Below are positions 1-5,345 of a stretch of DNA of 15,353 nt, one piece after another; the stretch's first letter is position 1, and every line of letters starts with the position of its first letter. The notes beneath the pieces are model-generated. The model worked only from the letters and a program-made list of their open reading frames with translations, was not told where the DNA came from and did no database searches. Source of the stretch: Patescibacteria group bacterium (GTDB lineage: Bacteria; Patescibacteria; UBA1384; JAMDBS01); assembly GCA_023487325.1 (NCBI GenBank), contig JAMDBS010000137.1, forward strand, positions 1 to 15,353, written 5' to 3'. The position numbers were made by a program, and so were the translations under genes.

Positions 1-1
1 A

Positions 2-340
2 CATATCGAAAACATAACCAACGGCATGGAGATACTAACAACGCTCGAAAACGAAAAAGACATCAAGTTAACCAAAAATTATGAAATTATTATCTTCTGC
101 GATTCGATTAGAAAATTCAAAATAAGAATTTTCGCCTCAGTAATTATTAATTGCATCACAAACATTGCCGATACCAAAAAACCGCAAGTGATAATAAAAG
201 GTATAAACTTTCATCGCAGTTTAAGAGAAAAAATCCGACAGGTTTTCACTTCCACCGTAGAAATCTTATCACTTATTTTTCCAAAAATTGAAGAAATCAT
301 CGTGGAAAGACGCAAAAAACAATGGGGAATAAAAGACTAA
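2..340 (+). CDS. Hypothetical protein, 5' end outside window
   Basis: The frame is open from base 2 to a TAA at 338-340, so the window holds the 3' end of a longer gene. An internal ATG at 26 has no ribosome binding site before it, so it is probably not the true start. The visible 113 residues are charged and rich in I, K and E, with alternating short hydrophobic stretches such as IIIFCDS and IFASVIINCI and a basic end (VERRKKQWGIKD). I recognise no family and see no transmembrane helix or catalytic motif. A strong intrinsic terminator follows the stop directly, so this is the last gene of its transcript. Confidence is good that it is coding and nil for function. Confidence 0.6.
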   Translation, partial: HIENITNGMEILTTLENEKDIKLTKNYEIIIFCDSIRKFKIRIFASVIINCITNIADTKKPQVIIKGINFHRSLREKIRQVFTSTVEILSLIFPKIEEIIVERRKKQWGIKD

Positions 341-343
341 ACC

Positions 344-379
344 AAATCCCCGCTTACTTATAGCGGGGATTTTATTTTT
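344..379 (+). terminator. Intrinsic terminator after the first gene
   Basis: An 11-bp perfect stem (344-354 with 362-372, core ATCCCCGCT/AGCGGGGAT) closes a 7-base loop and runs into TTTTATTTTTG. It begins four bases after the stop codon of the upstream gene. Confidence 0.92.
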
Positions 380-391
380 GTCAAAAATACA

Positions 392-430
392 TTGACAATT
401 AATCTAGTTGTTTTAAGCTTAGTATATAAG
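392..430 (+). promoter_or_regulatory. Possible promoter of the Nudix gene
   Basis: A perfect -35 consensus TTGACA lies at 392-397, just after the terminator of the previous gene. The -10 box is ambiguous. TAAGCT at 414-419 has good spacing (16) but matches poorly; the TATATA-like bases at 423-428 match better but lie too far away (25). A ribosome binding site AAGG at 428-431 precedes the ATG at 438. Confidence 0.35.
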
Positions 431-437
431 GATATAT

Positions 438-881
438 ATGAATTTAGAAAATGCAAAATTTATTATCGCTTCCGGACCGGTAATAATTGAAAATGATAAG
501 GTACTTTTAAATCGGCATGGTGACACAAAAGCCGATAAGCGAATTTGGAAATTTGTTGGCGGCAAGGTCAAAAAAAGCGATTTTAATCAAATCGATACTC
601 TGGAAAATACTTGTAAGCGCGAGGCAAAAGAAGAAATGGGAATAAATATAGAAATTATTTCAGCGATTAAACCCATGATCATTAAACACCCTCACAAACA
701 AAATACGGTCGTCGTATTAATACATTATTTGGCAAAACGACTGGGTAAAATTAAGCTAGGCAAAGATATAATCGAGTACAAATGGTTTACTATAAATAAT
801 CTACCCAAAAACTGCGCCCCTAATATCAAACCCGTCATTGATGAATATAAATTACTAGTCAAGAAACCAATATTAAATTAA
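438..881 (+). CDS. Nudix family hydrolase (divergent Nudix box)
   Basis: A 147-aa single-domain protein. Nudix enzymes hydrolyse nucleoside diphosphates linked to another moiety, as in housecleaning of oxidised or excess nucleotides, using Mg2+ held by REUxEE. Here R61-E62-A-K-E65-E66-M-G68-I69 is intact after G41-G42. The spacing is unusual: the canonical G-x5-E is replaced by about G-x10-D53, so the loop between the glycines and the catalytic helix is some five residues longer, and Asp stands where Glu is usual. The N-terminal IIASGPVIIENDKVLLNRH is the expected first strands. The start is ATG with AAGG six bases upstream. It is probably monocistronic, and its stop lies four bases from the convergent YtxH gene. 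The substrate cannot be told. Confidence 0.88.
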   Translation: MNLENAKFIIASGPVIIENDKVLLNRHGDTKADKRIWKFVGGKVKKSDFNQIDTLENTCKREAKEEMGINIEIISAIKPMIIKHPHKQNTVVVLIHYLAKRLGKIKLGKDIIEYKWFTINNLPKNCAPNIKPVIDEYKLLVKKPILN

Positions 882-885
882 AAAA

Positions 886-1209
886 TTATTTCTTGGTTTG
901 GTCCATGGCTTCACGGACTTTAATATAAGCTTTATCTAGATCGCGTTTAATTATTGCGGCGTCTTTAGCAGTAATTTTTTTCGCCTGCTCATAGCTTGCT
1001 ACTACGCCAGCCACGATTTTTTCGTAAGATTCTTTAGTAAGATCAGAAATTTCCGCAATTTTTTCCGCAACATCGTCTTTAATCTTGACGTAATATTTAG
1101 CCATATCGGCCCTGGTTTCTTTACCAGATTTTGGCGCAAAAAGTATCCCTGCCAAAGCACCCGCTATTGCTCCTGCTAGCGCGCCTTTTAAAAAATCACT
1201 ACCTTTCAT
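886..1209 (-). CDS. YtxH-like membrane-associated protein
   Basis: A 107-aa protein with the YtxH signature: a Gly/Ala-rich hydrophobic segment (about residues 6-25, GALAGAIAGALAGILFAP) followed at once by SGKETR, then a long charged, probably helical tail rich in K, A, D and E. Family members are small stress-associated membrane proteins, sometimes called gas-vesicle-like. No enzymatic role is known. The ribosome binding site AAGGA lies seven bases before the ATG. It is 25 bases downstream of the 103-aa membrane protein gene on the same strand, so the two are likely co-transcribed. I see no convincing terminator in the four-base gap to the convergent Nudix gene. Confidence 0.85.
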   Translation of the reverse strand: MKGSDFLKGALAGAIAGALAGILFAPKSGKETRADMAKYYVKIKDDVAEKIAEISDLTKESYEKIVAGVVASYEQAKKITAKDAAIIKRDLDKAYIKVREAMDQTKK

Positions 1210-1234
1210 GATTGAGTCCTTTCAAGGTCGACAG

Positions 1235-1546
1235 TTATTTTTTAGCTGTACGACTTTTTTTATTTTTATTCAACATATCAATGATAGTCATGGCTAATTT
1301 TTTTGCAGCATCAAAAGTTAAAATACTTTTGCTAACCTGTTCTACTTGCACAATTGTTCGCTCAATAAATCCCCTGACTTCCCGCGAAGTTTCCATGCCC
1401 GTTTCAGCAATTTTATCCACTTTTTTACTAATAGCGTTGATTTTATAATATAAAATTACCACAATAAACGCCAAGATCAGAATAAAAATTGTTGCGATAA
1501 TTGCATACACGCTCTGCGAAGCTAAATAAAAATTGTATAATTCCAT
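1235..1546 (-). CDS. Small membrane protein, DUF948/YtxG-like
   Basis: A 103-aa protein with one strong transmembrane helix (about residues 12-35, AIIATIFILILAFIVVILYY). It is followed by a helical stretch with repeated small/hydrophobic spacing (KINAISKKVDKIAETGMETSREVRGFIERT), as in DUF948 proteins, and a basic tail ending RTAKK. The start is well set: AGGAGG at 1554-1559 is seven bases before the ATG. In Bacillus, ytxG (DUF948) and ytxH are adjacent in a stress operon, and the same gene order appears here. I infer that this pair is the counterpart. The DUF948 assignment rests on architecture and neighbour rather than a diagnostic motif. Confidence 0.7.
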   Translation of the reverse strand: MELYNFYLASQSVYAIIATIFILILAFIVVILYYKINAISKKVDKIAETGMETSREVRGFIERTIVQVEQVSKSILTFDAAKKLAMTIIDMLNKNKKSRTAKK

Positions 1547-1566
1547 TTTTCCACCTCCTATTCCAA

Positions 1567-1594
1567 CTTATAACTAATAACTTATAATTTATAA
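1567..1594. repeat. Heptanucleotide tandem array (CTTATAA type)
   Basis: Four exact-length 7-base units in a row: CTTATAA, CTAATAA, CTTATAA, TTTATAA. They lie in the divergent region between the minus-strand membrane protein gene and the DUF2090 gene, immediately before a second array of different sequence but the same period. Confidence 0.8.
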
Positions 1595-1601
1595 CAATTC
1601 T

Positions 1602-1637
1602 GACTATCGTCTAGCGTCTAAAGTCTGGTTGTCTATT
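1602..1637 (-). repeat. TAGACGN heptad repeat, copy 1 (inverted)
   Basis: On the plus strand the units read GACTATC, GTCTAGC, GTCTAAA, GTCTGGTT and GTCTATT. The reverse complement contains TAGACGC followed by TAGACGA and TAG, the same core as the copies at about 5246, 8325 and 10689. This is the only copy in the opposite orientation. Confidence 0.85.
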
Positions 1638-1660
1638 ATAGATTATATCAAAAATTATGT

Positions 1661-1666
1661 TATAAT
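1661..1666 (+). promoter_or_regulatory. -10 box for a possibly leaderless mRNA
   Basis: A perfect TATAAT lies ten bases before the ATG at 1677, which would put the transcription start within a few bases of the start codon. There is no Shine-Dalgarno sequence before that ATG. I see no good -35 at 16-18 bases. TTGTCT at 1629-1634 resembles one but is 26 bases away. Confidence 0.5.
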
Positions 1667-1676
1667 AATACTAATT

Positions 1677-2579
1677 ATGTTAGGCTATAACAAAAATTTA
1701 TTTATTTTAGCTTTCGACCACCATTCCACATTACTTCGTGATGTTTTTAATATTGTAAATCGCCAGCCAAAACCAGAAGAAAGAAATAAAGTTATCGAAG
1801 CGAAAAGAATAATCTACGAAGCCTATAAATTAGCCTTAAAAAATGGCTTGCCGCAAGATCAGGGCGGAATTTTAGTCGATGAAGAATATGGCGACGCAAT
1901 TTTACGTGACGCTAAAGCGCAAAAAATACTTTTTTGCCTAAAAGTAGAAAAAAGCGGCCAAAAAGAATTTGATTTTCAATACGGCGAAGATTTTGTCCAA
2001 CATATCGAAAAATATCAGCCCGATTTTGTTAAAGTAGTATTTGAATATAATCCGCAAGGCAATTTAATCAGCAATAAACGAACCGAGGATAGATTAAAGA
2101 TTTTAAATGACTATTGCAAGCAAGCGAATTATAAATTAATGGTTGAATTGCTTATCCCCCCGACAGAAATACAATTAATCAGCATGGATAATGATCTAGA
2201 AAAATATCACGACGACTTGCGTTATAAATTAGCAATAGAATCAATCGAACGCATGCATAACAAAAGCATTGAACCGGATATTTGGAAGTTGGAAGGATAT
2301 AATAATTCTTTTGCCTATGAACAAATAATTGAAAAAATTAGATCGGGCAATCGCGGAGAAGTGGGATTAATAATTTTGGGCCGCGGACAAGATAAAAAAC
2401 ATGTGGAAAAATGGCTTTATAATGGCAAAGGCATAAATGGGGTACTGGGCTTTGCCGTTGGCCGCACAATTTTTGTGTCGCCATTAAAAGATTTTTTTGC
2501 TAAAAAAATTAATAGCACTGAAACAGTTACCCAAATTAGTAAAAATTATCTAGAACTTTATAGATTTTTTAAAACGTAA
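1677..2579 (+). CDS. DUF2090 protein, putative sugar-phosphate aldolase
   Basis: A 300-aa TIM-barrel-type protein of the DUF2090 family, known as the C-terminal half of some IolC proteins and linked to 2-deoxy-5-keto-gluconate-6-phosphate aldolase. Family signatures are in order: LAFDHH (about 11-16), FVKVVFEYNP (about 117-126, with a lysine that could be the Schiff-base residue), VELLIPPT, EPDIWKLEG, LGRG and GFAVGRTIF (about 258-266). The frame extends upstream to a TTG at 1629, but those 16 residues overlap a repeat array and the -10 box, so ATG 1677 is chosen. No inositol genes are nearby, so the substrate is uncertain; a general sugar-phosphate aldolase is an inference. It converges on lepA. 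Confidence 0.8.
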   Translation: MLGYNKNLFILAFDHHSTLLRDVFNIVNRQPKPEERNKVIEAKRIIYEAYKLALKNGLPQDQGGILVDEEYGDAILRDAKAQKILFCLKVEKSGQKEFDFQYGEDFVQHIEKYQPDFVKVVFEYNPQGNLISNKRTEDRLKILNDYCKQANYKLMVELLIPPTEIQLISMDNDLEKYHDDLRYKLAIESIERMHNKSIEPDIWKLEGYNNSFAYEQIIEKIRSGNRGEVGLIILGRGQDKKHVEKWLYNGKGINGVLGFAVGRTIFVSPLKDFFAKKINSTETVTQISKNYLELYRFFKT

Positions 2580-2681
2580 GCGAAGATATTGCCGAATGAA
2601 GCGCCGGTTGACCGAGTTTAGCGAGGAAATAGGCTGGCTAGGGCGGCCGAGAATGAGGTAATGTTCGAGCGAGCGTTATTA
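2580..2681. other. GC-richer segment between convergent genes
   Basis: About 100 bases between the stops of the DUF2090 gene and lepA are visibly richer in G and C than the flanks. The plus strand has repeated GAG/GCGAG words (ACCGAG, AGCGAGG, GCCGAG, ATGAGG, TCGAGCGAGCG) and a small inverted repeat CGGTTGACCG. I find no long stem with a U-tract, so this is not a recognisable terminator. It may be a structured 3' region or a dispersed element. Confidence 0.4.
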
Positions 2682-4424
2682 TTAATCGTTCTTCAGTAAT
2701 TTTATAAAGACGTCGGTTGGAATATCCACTCGTCCTAATTTTTTCATTTTCTTCTTACCGCGAGCTTGTTTGGCCCAAAGTTTTTTCTTGCGCGAAATAT
2801 CGCCGCCGTACAAATATCCCGTCACGTCTTTTTTTAAAGCCGGGATGTTTTCCCGCGCTAAAATTTTTCCAAACATCGCGGCTTGAATAGATACTTCAAA
2901 CATTTGTTTAGGAATTAGATCTTTAAGACGACGGACAATAAAATTAGCTTTTAGGCGCAATTGATCACGCGGCACAATCTGCGCCAATACGTCTATTTTT
3001 TCGCCAGCGACTAGAACATCCATTTTTACCAAATCACCGTATCTATAACCGATAAATTCATAATTCATGGAAGCGTAACCGGAAGAAACGCTCTTTAGCT
3101 CATCATAAAAATTAATAATAATTTCCGAAAGCGGCACTTCGTAATCTAAAACTACGCGGCTAGCCAAATAATTAACATCTTTTTGGATAGCACGGTGGTT
3201 GTGCGCCAAATCCATAATTTTTCCCATATATCCTTGCGGGGAAACAATTTCTAAATGTACATAAGGTTCTTCATAAATTATTTTCATCCCCTTGCGCTTT
3301 TCTTTGTATTCAACTTTGGGCGTGGTAATAAGAGCGTCGATATTATATTCGCGCACCAATCTCTCTTTGATAATTTCCAAATGTAAAAGTCCTAAAAATC
3401 CGCAACGAAAACCAAAACCAAAAATTCCCGAAGATTCAGGCTCGTAGGTTAGCGAAGCATCATTTAATTTTAATTTAGAAAGCGCTTCGCGCAGTTGATT
3501 GATTTGCCCATCCATCGAATAAATACTGGCAAAAACCATTGGCTGCGGTTCTTTGTAACCATCTAGGGGTTTAATAGGTTTAGAGGTGTATGGGGTAGAG
3601 TTGGTAATGGTATCGCCGACACGGCATTTGCTGATATCTTTTTGGCCTGTCACGATATAGCCGATGTCGCCAGCGGACAGCTTTTCTTGTTTGACATATT
3701 TCGGTGAAAAATATCCTAATTCTAGAATTTCGCCTTCTGCTTTAGTTCCCATTAGCTCAATTTTTTCGCCGGTTTTAAATTCACCATCAATGACGCGAAC
3801 GTAAGCAATAACGCCGCGGTATTCATCAAAAACAGAATCAAAAATTAAGGCGCGAGAAAAATTTGTTTGAGAATCCTTTGGTAGCGCTACCTTTTCAACG
3901 ACCGTGTTTAGTATATTTTCTACTCCTGCGCCGGTTTTAGCCGAAACTGACAAAATTTCCTCTTTTTTAATTTTTAGCAACTCAGCAATTTCTTGTTTGG
4001 TTCTTTCTACTTCGGCATTAGGTAGATCTATTTTATTAATAACCGGAATAATTGTTAGATGCTGTTTTTGGGCTTGGTATAAGTTGGCCAGAGTTTGCGC
4101 TTGCACGCCTTGAGTGGCATCAACTAACAAAATCGCACCCTCTACTGCCGCTAACGCACGAGAAACTTCATAAGAAAAATCCACATGTCCGGGAGTATCG
4201 ATTAGGTTTAAGGTGTAAGGGGTATGATTTAAGGTGTAAATCATACGTACAGGTTGCATTTTAATAGTTATACCTCGTTCGCGTTCCAAATCCATCTGAT
4301 CTAAATATTGAGCACGCATTTTTTCTTTTTCTACTGTGTGAGTAATCTCCAAAAAACGGTCCGCTAGCGTGGACTTACCATGATCAACGTGTGCAATTAT
4401 GCAAAAGTTTCTAATATTGGACAT
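2682..4424 (-). CDS. lepA: Elongation factor 4 (LepA), ribosomal back-translocase GTPase
   Basis: A 580-aa translational GTPase close to the usual ~600 aa. LepA binds the ribosome and acts on stalled or mistranslocated complexes and in initiation and biogenesis. The GTPase motifs are complete: P-loop AHVDHGKST (11-19), switch I GITI (51-54), DTPGHVDF (76-83, with the catalytic His80) and NKID (130-133). The LepA-specific C-terminal domain is present, with YGGDISRKKK and the GKKKMKKLG stretch before the end. No Shine-Dalgarno precedes the ATG (upstream ATTATTATAAGC), so initiation may be leaderless or weak. Two degenerate heptad arrays lie inside the gene, encoding TLNHTPYTLN between switch I and DTPGH, and NSTPYTSKP in the domain 2/3 linker. 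Confidence 0.97.
   Translation of the reverse strand: MSNIRNFCIIAHVDHGKSTLADRFLEITHTVEKEKMRAQYLDQMDLERERGITIKMQPVRMIYTLNHTPYTLNLIDTPGHVDFSYEVSRALAAVEGAILLVDATQGVQAQTLANLYQAQKQHLTIIPVINKIDLPNAEVERTKQEIAELLKIKKEEILSVSAKTGAGVENILNTVVEKVALPKDSQTNFSRALIFDSVFDEYRGVIAYVRVIDGEFKTGEKIELMGTKAEGEILELGYFSPKYVKQEKLSAGDIGYIVTGQKDISKCRVGDTITNSTPYTSKPIKPLDGYKEPQPMVFASIYSMDGQINQLREALSKLKLNDASLTYEPESSGIFGFGFRCGFLGLLHLEIIKERLVREYNIDALITTPKVEYKEKRKGMKIIYEEPYVHLEIVSPQGYMGKIMDLAHNHRAIQKDVNYLASRVVLDYEVPLSEIIINFYDELKSVSSGYASMNYEFIGYRYGDLVKMDVLVAGEKIDVLAQIVPRDQLRLKANFIVRRLKDLIPKQMFEVSIQAAMFGKILARENIPALKKDVTGYLYGGDISRKKKLWAKQARGKKKMKKLGRVDIPTDVFIKLLKND
3576..3605. repeat. Degenerate heptads inside lepA (domain 2/3 linker)
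   Basis: The plus strand reads GTTTAGAG, GTGTATG, GGGTAGA, GTTGG. This is close in sequence and period to the array at 4206-4247 in the same gene. It encodes the NSTPYTSKP linker just before the conserved GYKEPQPMVF. Confidence 0.5.
4206..4247. repeat. Heptad array inside lepA G-domain
   Basis: Six consecutive 7-base units on the plus strand: GTTTAAG, GTGTAAG, GGGTATG, ATTTAAG, GTGTAAA, TCATACG. A 12-base direct repeat TTTAAGGTGTAA recurs at exactly 21 bases (three periods). It encodes MIYTLNHTPYTLN between the ITIKMQPVR strand and NLIDTPGH. Confidence 0.65.
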
Positions 4425-4480
4425 GCTTATAATAATTTTTAATCAATTTTAAAACATTAAGATATTAAAAATTCAATAAA

Positions 4481-4508
4481 AATTTAAAATTAATAATTTA
4501 AAATTCAT
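4481..4508. repeat. Heptanucleotide tandem array (AATTTAA type)
   Basis: Four 7-base units: AATTTAA, AATTAAT, AATTTAA, AATTCAT. They sit in the gap between lepA and the orphan gene terminator. Adjacent bases 4446-4480 are similarly AT-rich, but the register is not convincing there. Confidence 0.65.
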
Positions 4509-4536
4509 TCTGTCTGCAATATTACCATTTTTTAGG

Positions 4537-4574
4537 ATAAAAAAGAAGCCCTTGCTATAAATAGCTCGGGCTTG
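4537..4574 (-). terminator. Intrinsic terminator of the GC-richer orphan gene
   Basis: Read on the minus strand, AAGCCC pairs with GGGCTT (4568-4573 with 4546-4551). A 2x2 internal mismatch follows, then GCTA/TAGC with a TTTA loop, and then C and TTTTTT. It lies 25 bases past the stop of the gene at 4599-5015. Confidence 0.88.
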
Positions 4575-4598
4575 ATAGCTTTCGAAAATGGCTAGGCT

Positions 4599-5015
4599 CT
4601 AGGCCTTGAGATTGAGAATGACAGCTTTACCGTCCTTCCCCTCGTTCTCCTGAATCCAGTCGTTTCTTCTGATCATATAGGTTTCGTAGGGCATTTTTTG
4701 GATCGTTTTGGCGACATCATGAATATCTTTTTTACCCGTGATGTCGCGCAGCATACCGAGGGTGTCGTGTCTCATAATATAAGGCGGAAATTCTACGTGG
4801 TCTTTCCTTATCAGTGTTTCGACCAACGTTGTTCCGCTTTTTGCCCTCAGCTTGCCATCTTTGTTCCGATCGCGATGGCCAGGCATACCCTCGGCATCTT
4901 TCGGACAATTTTCTGCCGGCCCAGAAATATGGTGAGGCTTTTTTCCTTTGCACGGCGGCTTATCCGGCGGGTGAGGATGAGGAATATATCCTCCTACAAT
5001 AATTGCTCCTGTCAC
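4599..5015 (-). CDS. Orphan GC-richer protein with a DxNxDG loop
   Basis: A 138-aa protein I do not recognise. The N-terminus is Gly/Pro/His-rich (GGYIPHPHPPDKPPC) with two cysteines (C22, C37). D49-x-N51-x-D53-G54-x-L56 matches the first part of a calcium-binding EF-hand/dockerin loop but lacks the usual acidic residue at position 12. The rest looks soluble and helical (TTLVETLIRKD, HDVAKTIQKM). No signal peptide or membrane helix is seen. The start is GTG with AGAGGAG about ten bases before it. Base composition is clearly more GC-rich than the neighbours, which suggests transfer. It has its own strong promoter, leader and terminator, so it is an independent transcription unit. The start position is moderately sure and the function is unknown. 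Confidence 0.7.
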   Translation of the reverse strand: MTGAIIVGGYIPHPHPPDKPPCKGKKPHHISGPAENCPKDAEGMPGHRDRNKDGKLRAKSGTTLVETLIRKDHVEFPPYIMRHDTLGMLRDITGKKDIHDVAKTIQKMPYETYMIRRNDWIQENEGKDGKAVILNLKA

Positions 5016-5044
5016 TTTTACACCACTCCTCTTTCTTAAAATGC

Positions 5045-5060
5045 GAGCCTGTCCAGACTC
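5045..5060. promoter_or_regulatory. Inverted repeat in the orphan gene leader
   Basis: GAGCCTGTCCAGACTC is a near-perfect palindrome (one G-T mismatch or wobble pair). It lies about 20 bases before the ribosome binding site of the minus-strand gene. It could be a protein-binding site or a short RNA hairpin; nothing more can be said. Confidence 0.35.
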
Positions 5061-5100
5061 AAAGGATTTTTTAAAAGTTCACCCCCTCTTTTTTAATCTC

Positions 5101-5142
5101 AAATAAAAGATCCCTTTAACTTAATTTAGAGATCCTTATTTT
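5101..5142 (-). promoter_or_regulatory. Leader hairpin, attenuator-like
   Basis: In the minus-strand transcript, AAATAAG then GATCTCT pairs with AGGGATC then TTTTATTT across a 12-base loop. The pairing includes G-U pairs and one bulged U. The core 7-bp stem is followed by a U-rich arm, so it resembles a weak terminator inside the 5' leader. A six-codon mini-ORF (MQNKDL, 5146-5126) starts at the predicted transcription start and ends within the stem. Regulation by attenuation is inference. Confidence 0.4.
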
Positions 5143-5151
5143 GCATAAAAT

Positions 5152-5181
5152 ATTGTACTATAAAAAGATTTATTTTGTCAA
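5152..5181 (-). promoter_or_regulatory. Strong sigma70-type promoter for the orphan gene
   Basis: On the minus strand a perfect -35 TTGACA (5181-5176), an 18-base spacer and -10 TACAAT (5157-5152). The predicted start is near 5145, giving a leader of about 130 bases to the GTG at 5015. Confidence 0.82.
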
Positions 5182-5196
5182 ATCAAAATATCTTGC

Positions 5197-5225
5197 TTGA
5201 CATCAAAATCTGATAATGAGAAAAT
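5197..5225 (+). promoter_or_regulatory. Possible promoter of the surface-protein/sortase cassette
   Basis: A perfect -35 TTGACA (5197-5202), a 17-base spacer and a partial -10 GAAAAT (5220-5225, four of six). It is divergent from and about 15 bases apart from the -35 of the minus-strand promoter. It would give a leader of about 115 bases containing a TAGACGN array. The -10 is weak. Confidence 0.4.
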
Positions 5226-5245
5226 AACAATAGATAAATCAATCT

Positions 5246-5263
5246 TAGACGACTAGACGATAG
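5246..5263 (+). repeat. TAGACGN heptad repeat, copy 2 (short)
   Basis: Units TAGACGAC, TAGACGA and a terminal TAG, preceded by ATCT. This is a shortened version of the longer copies at 8325 and 10689, 83 bases upstream of the first surface-protein gene. Confidence 0.8.
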
Positions 5264-5345
5264 TTTTTATTTTATAGAGACTAGTTTATTTGTAATAATT
5301 TGTAAGATATTTTAATTAGTAAACATTCGTAAATAAGGAGGAATT

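Larger units (their letters stand above)
5016..5345. other. Contents of the 330-base divergent intergenic region
   Basis: No gene is seen. From left to right: ribosome binding site and palindrome of the orphan gene, attenuator-like hairpin, mini-ORF, minus promoter, plus promoter, TAGACGN array (copy 2), a stretch with repeated TTYGTAA words (about 5289-5334), and AAGGAGG at 5335-5341 for the Kelch protein. Confidence 0.6.

Noticed and set aside
860..905. Possible bidirectional terminator between the Nudix and YtxH genes
   Set aside because: Only a 7-bp A/T-rich stem (AAACCAA/TTGGTTT) with a ~22-base loop can be drawn and no clean U-tract follows, so the support is too weak.
1629..1676. N-terminal extension of the DUF2090 protein from TTG 1629
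   Set aside because: It overlaps the end of a repeat array and the TATAAT box, and the DUF2090 family normally begins near the LAFDH motif, so ATG 1677 is preferred.
4698..5039. Plus-strand open frames over the orphan gene
   Set aside because: They have no ribosome binding site or promoter. The minus strand has a consensus promoter, SD and terminator for the 138-aa frame.
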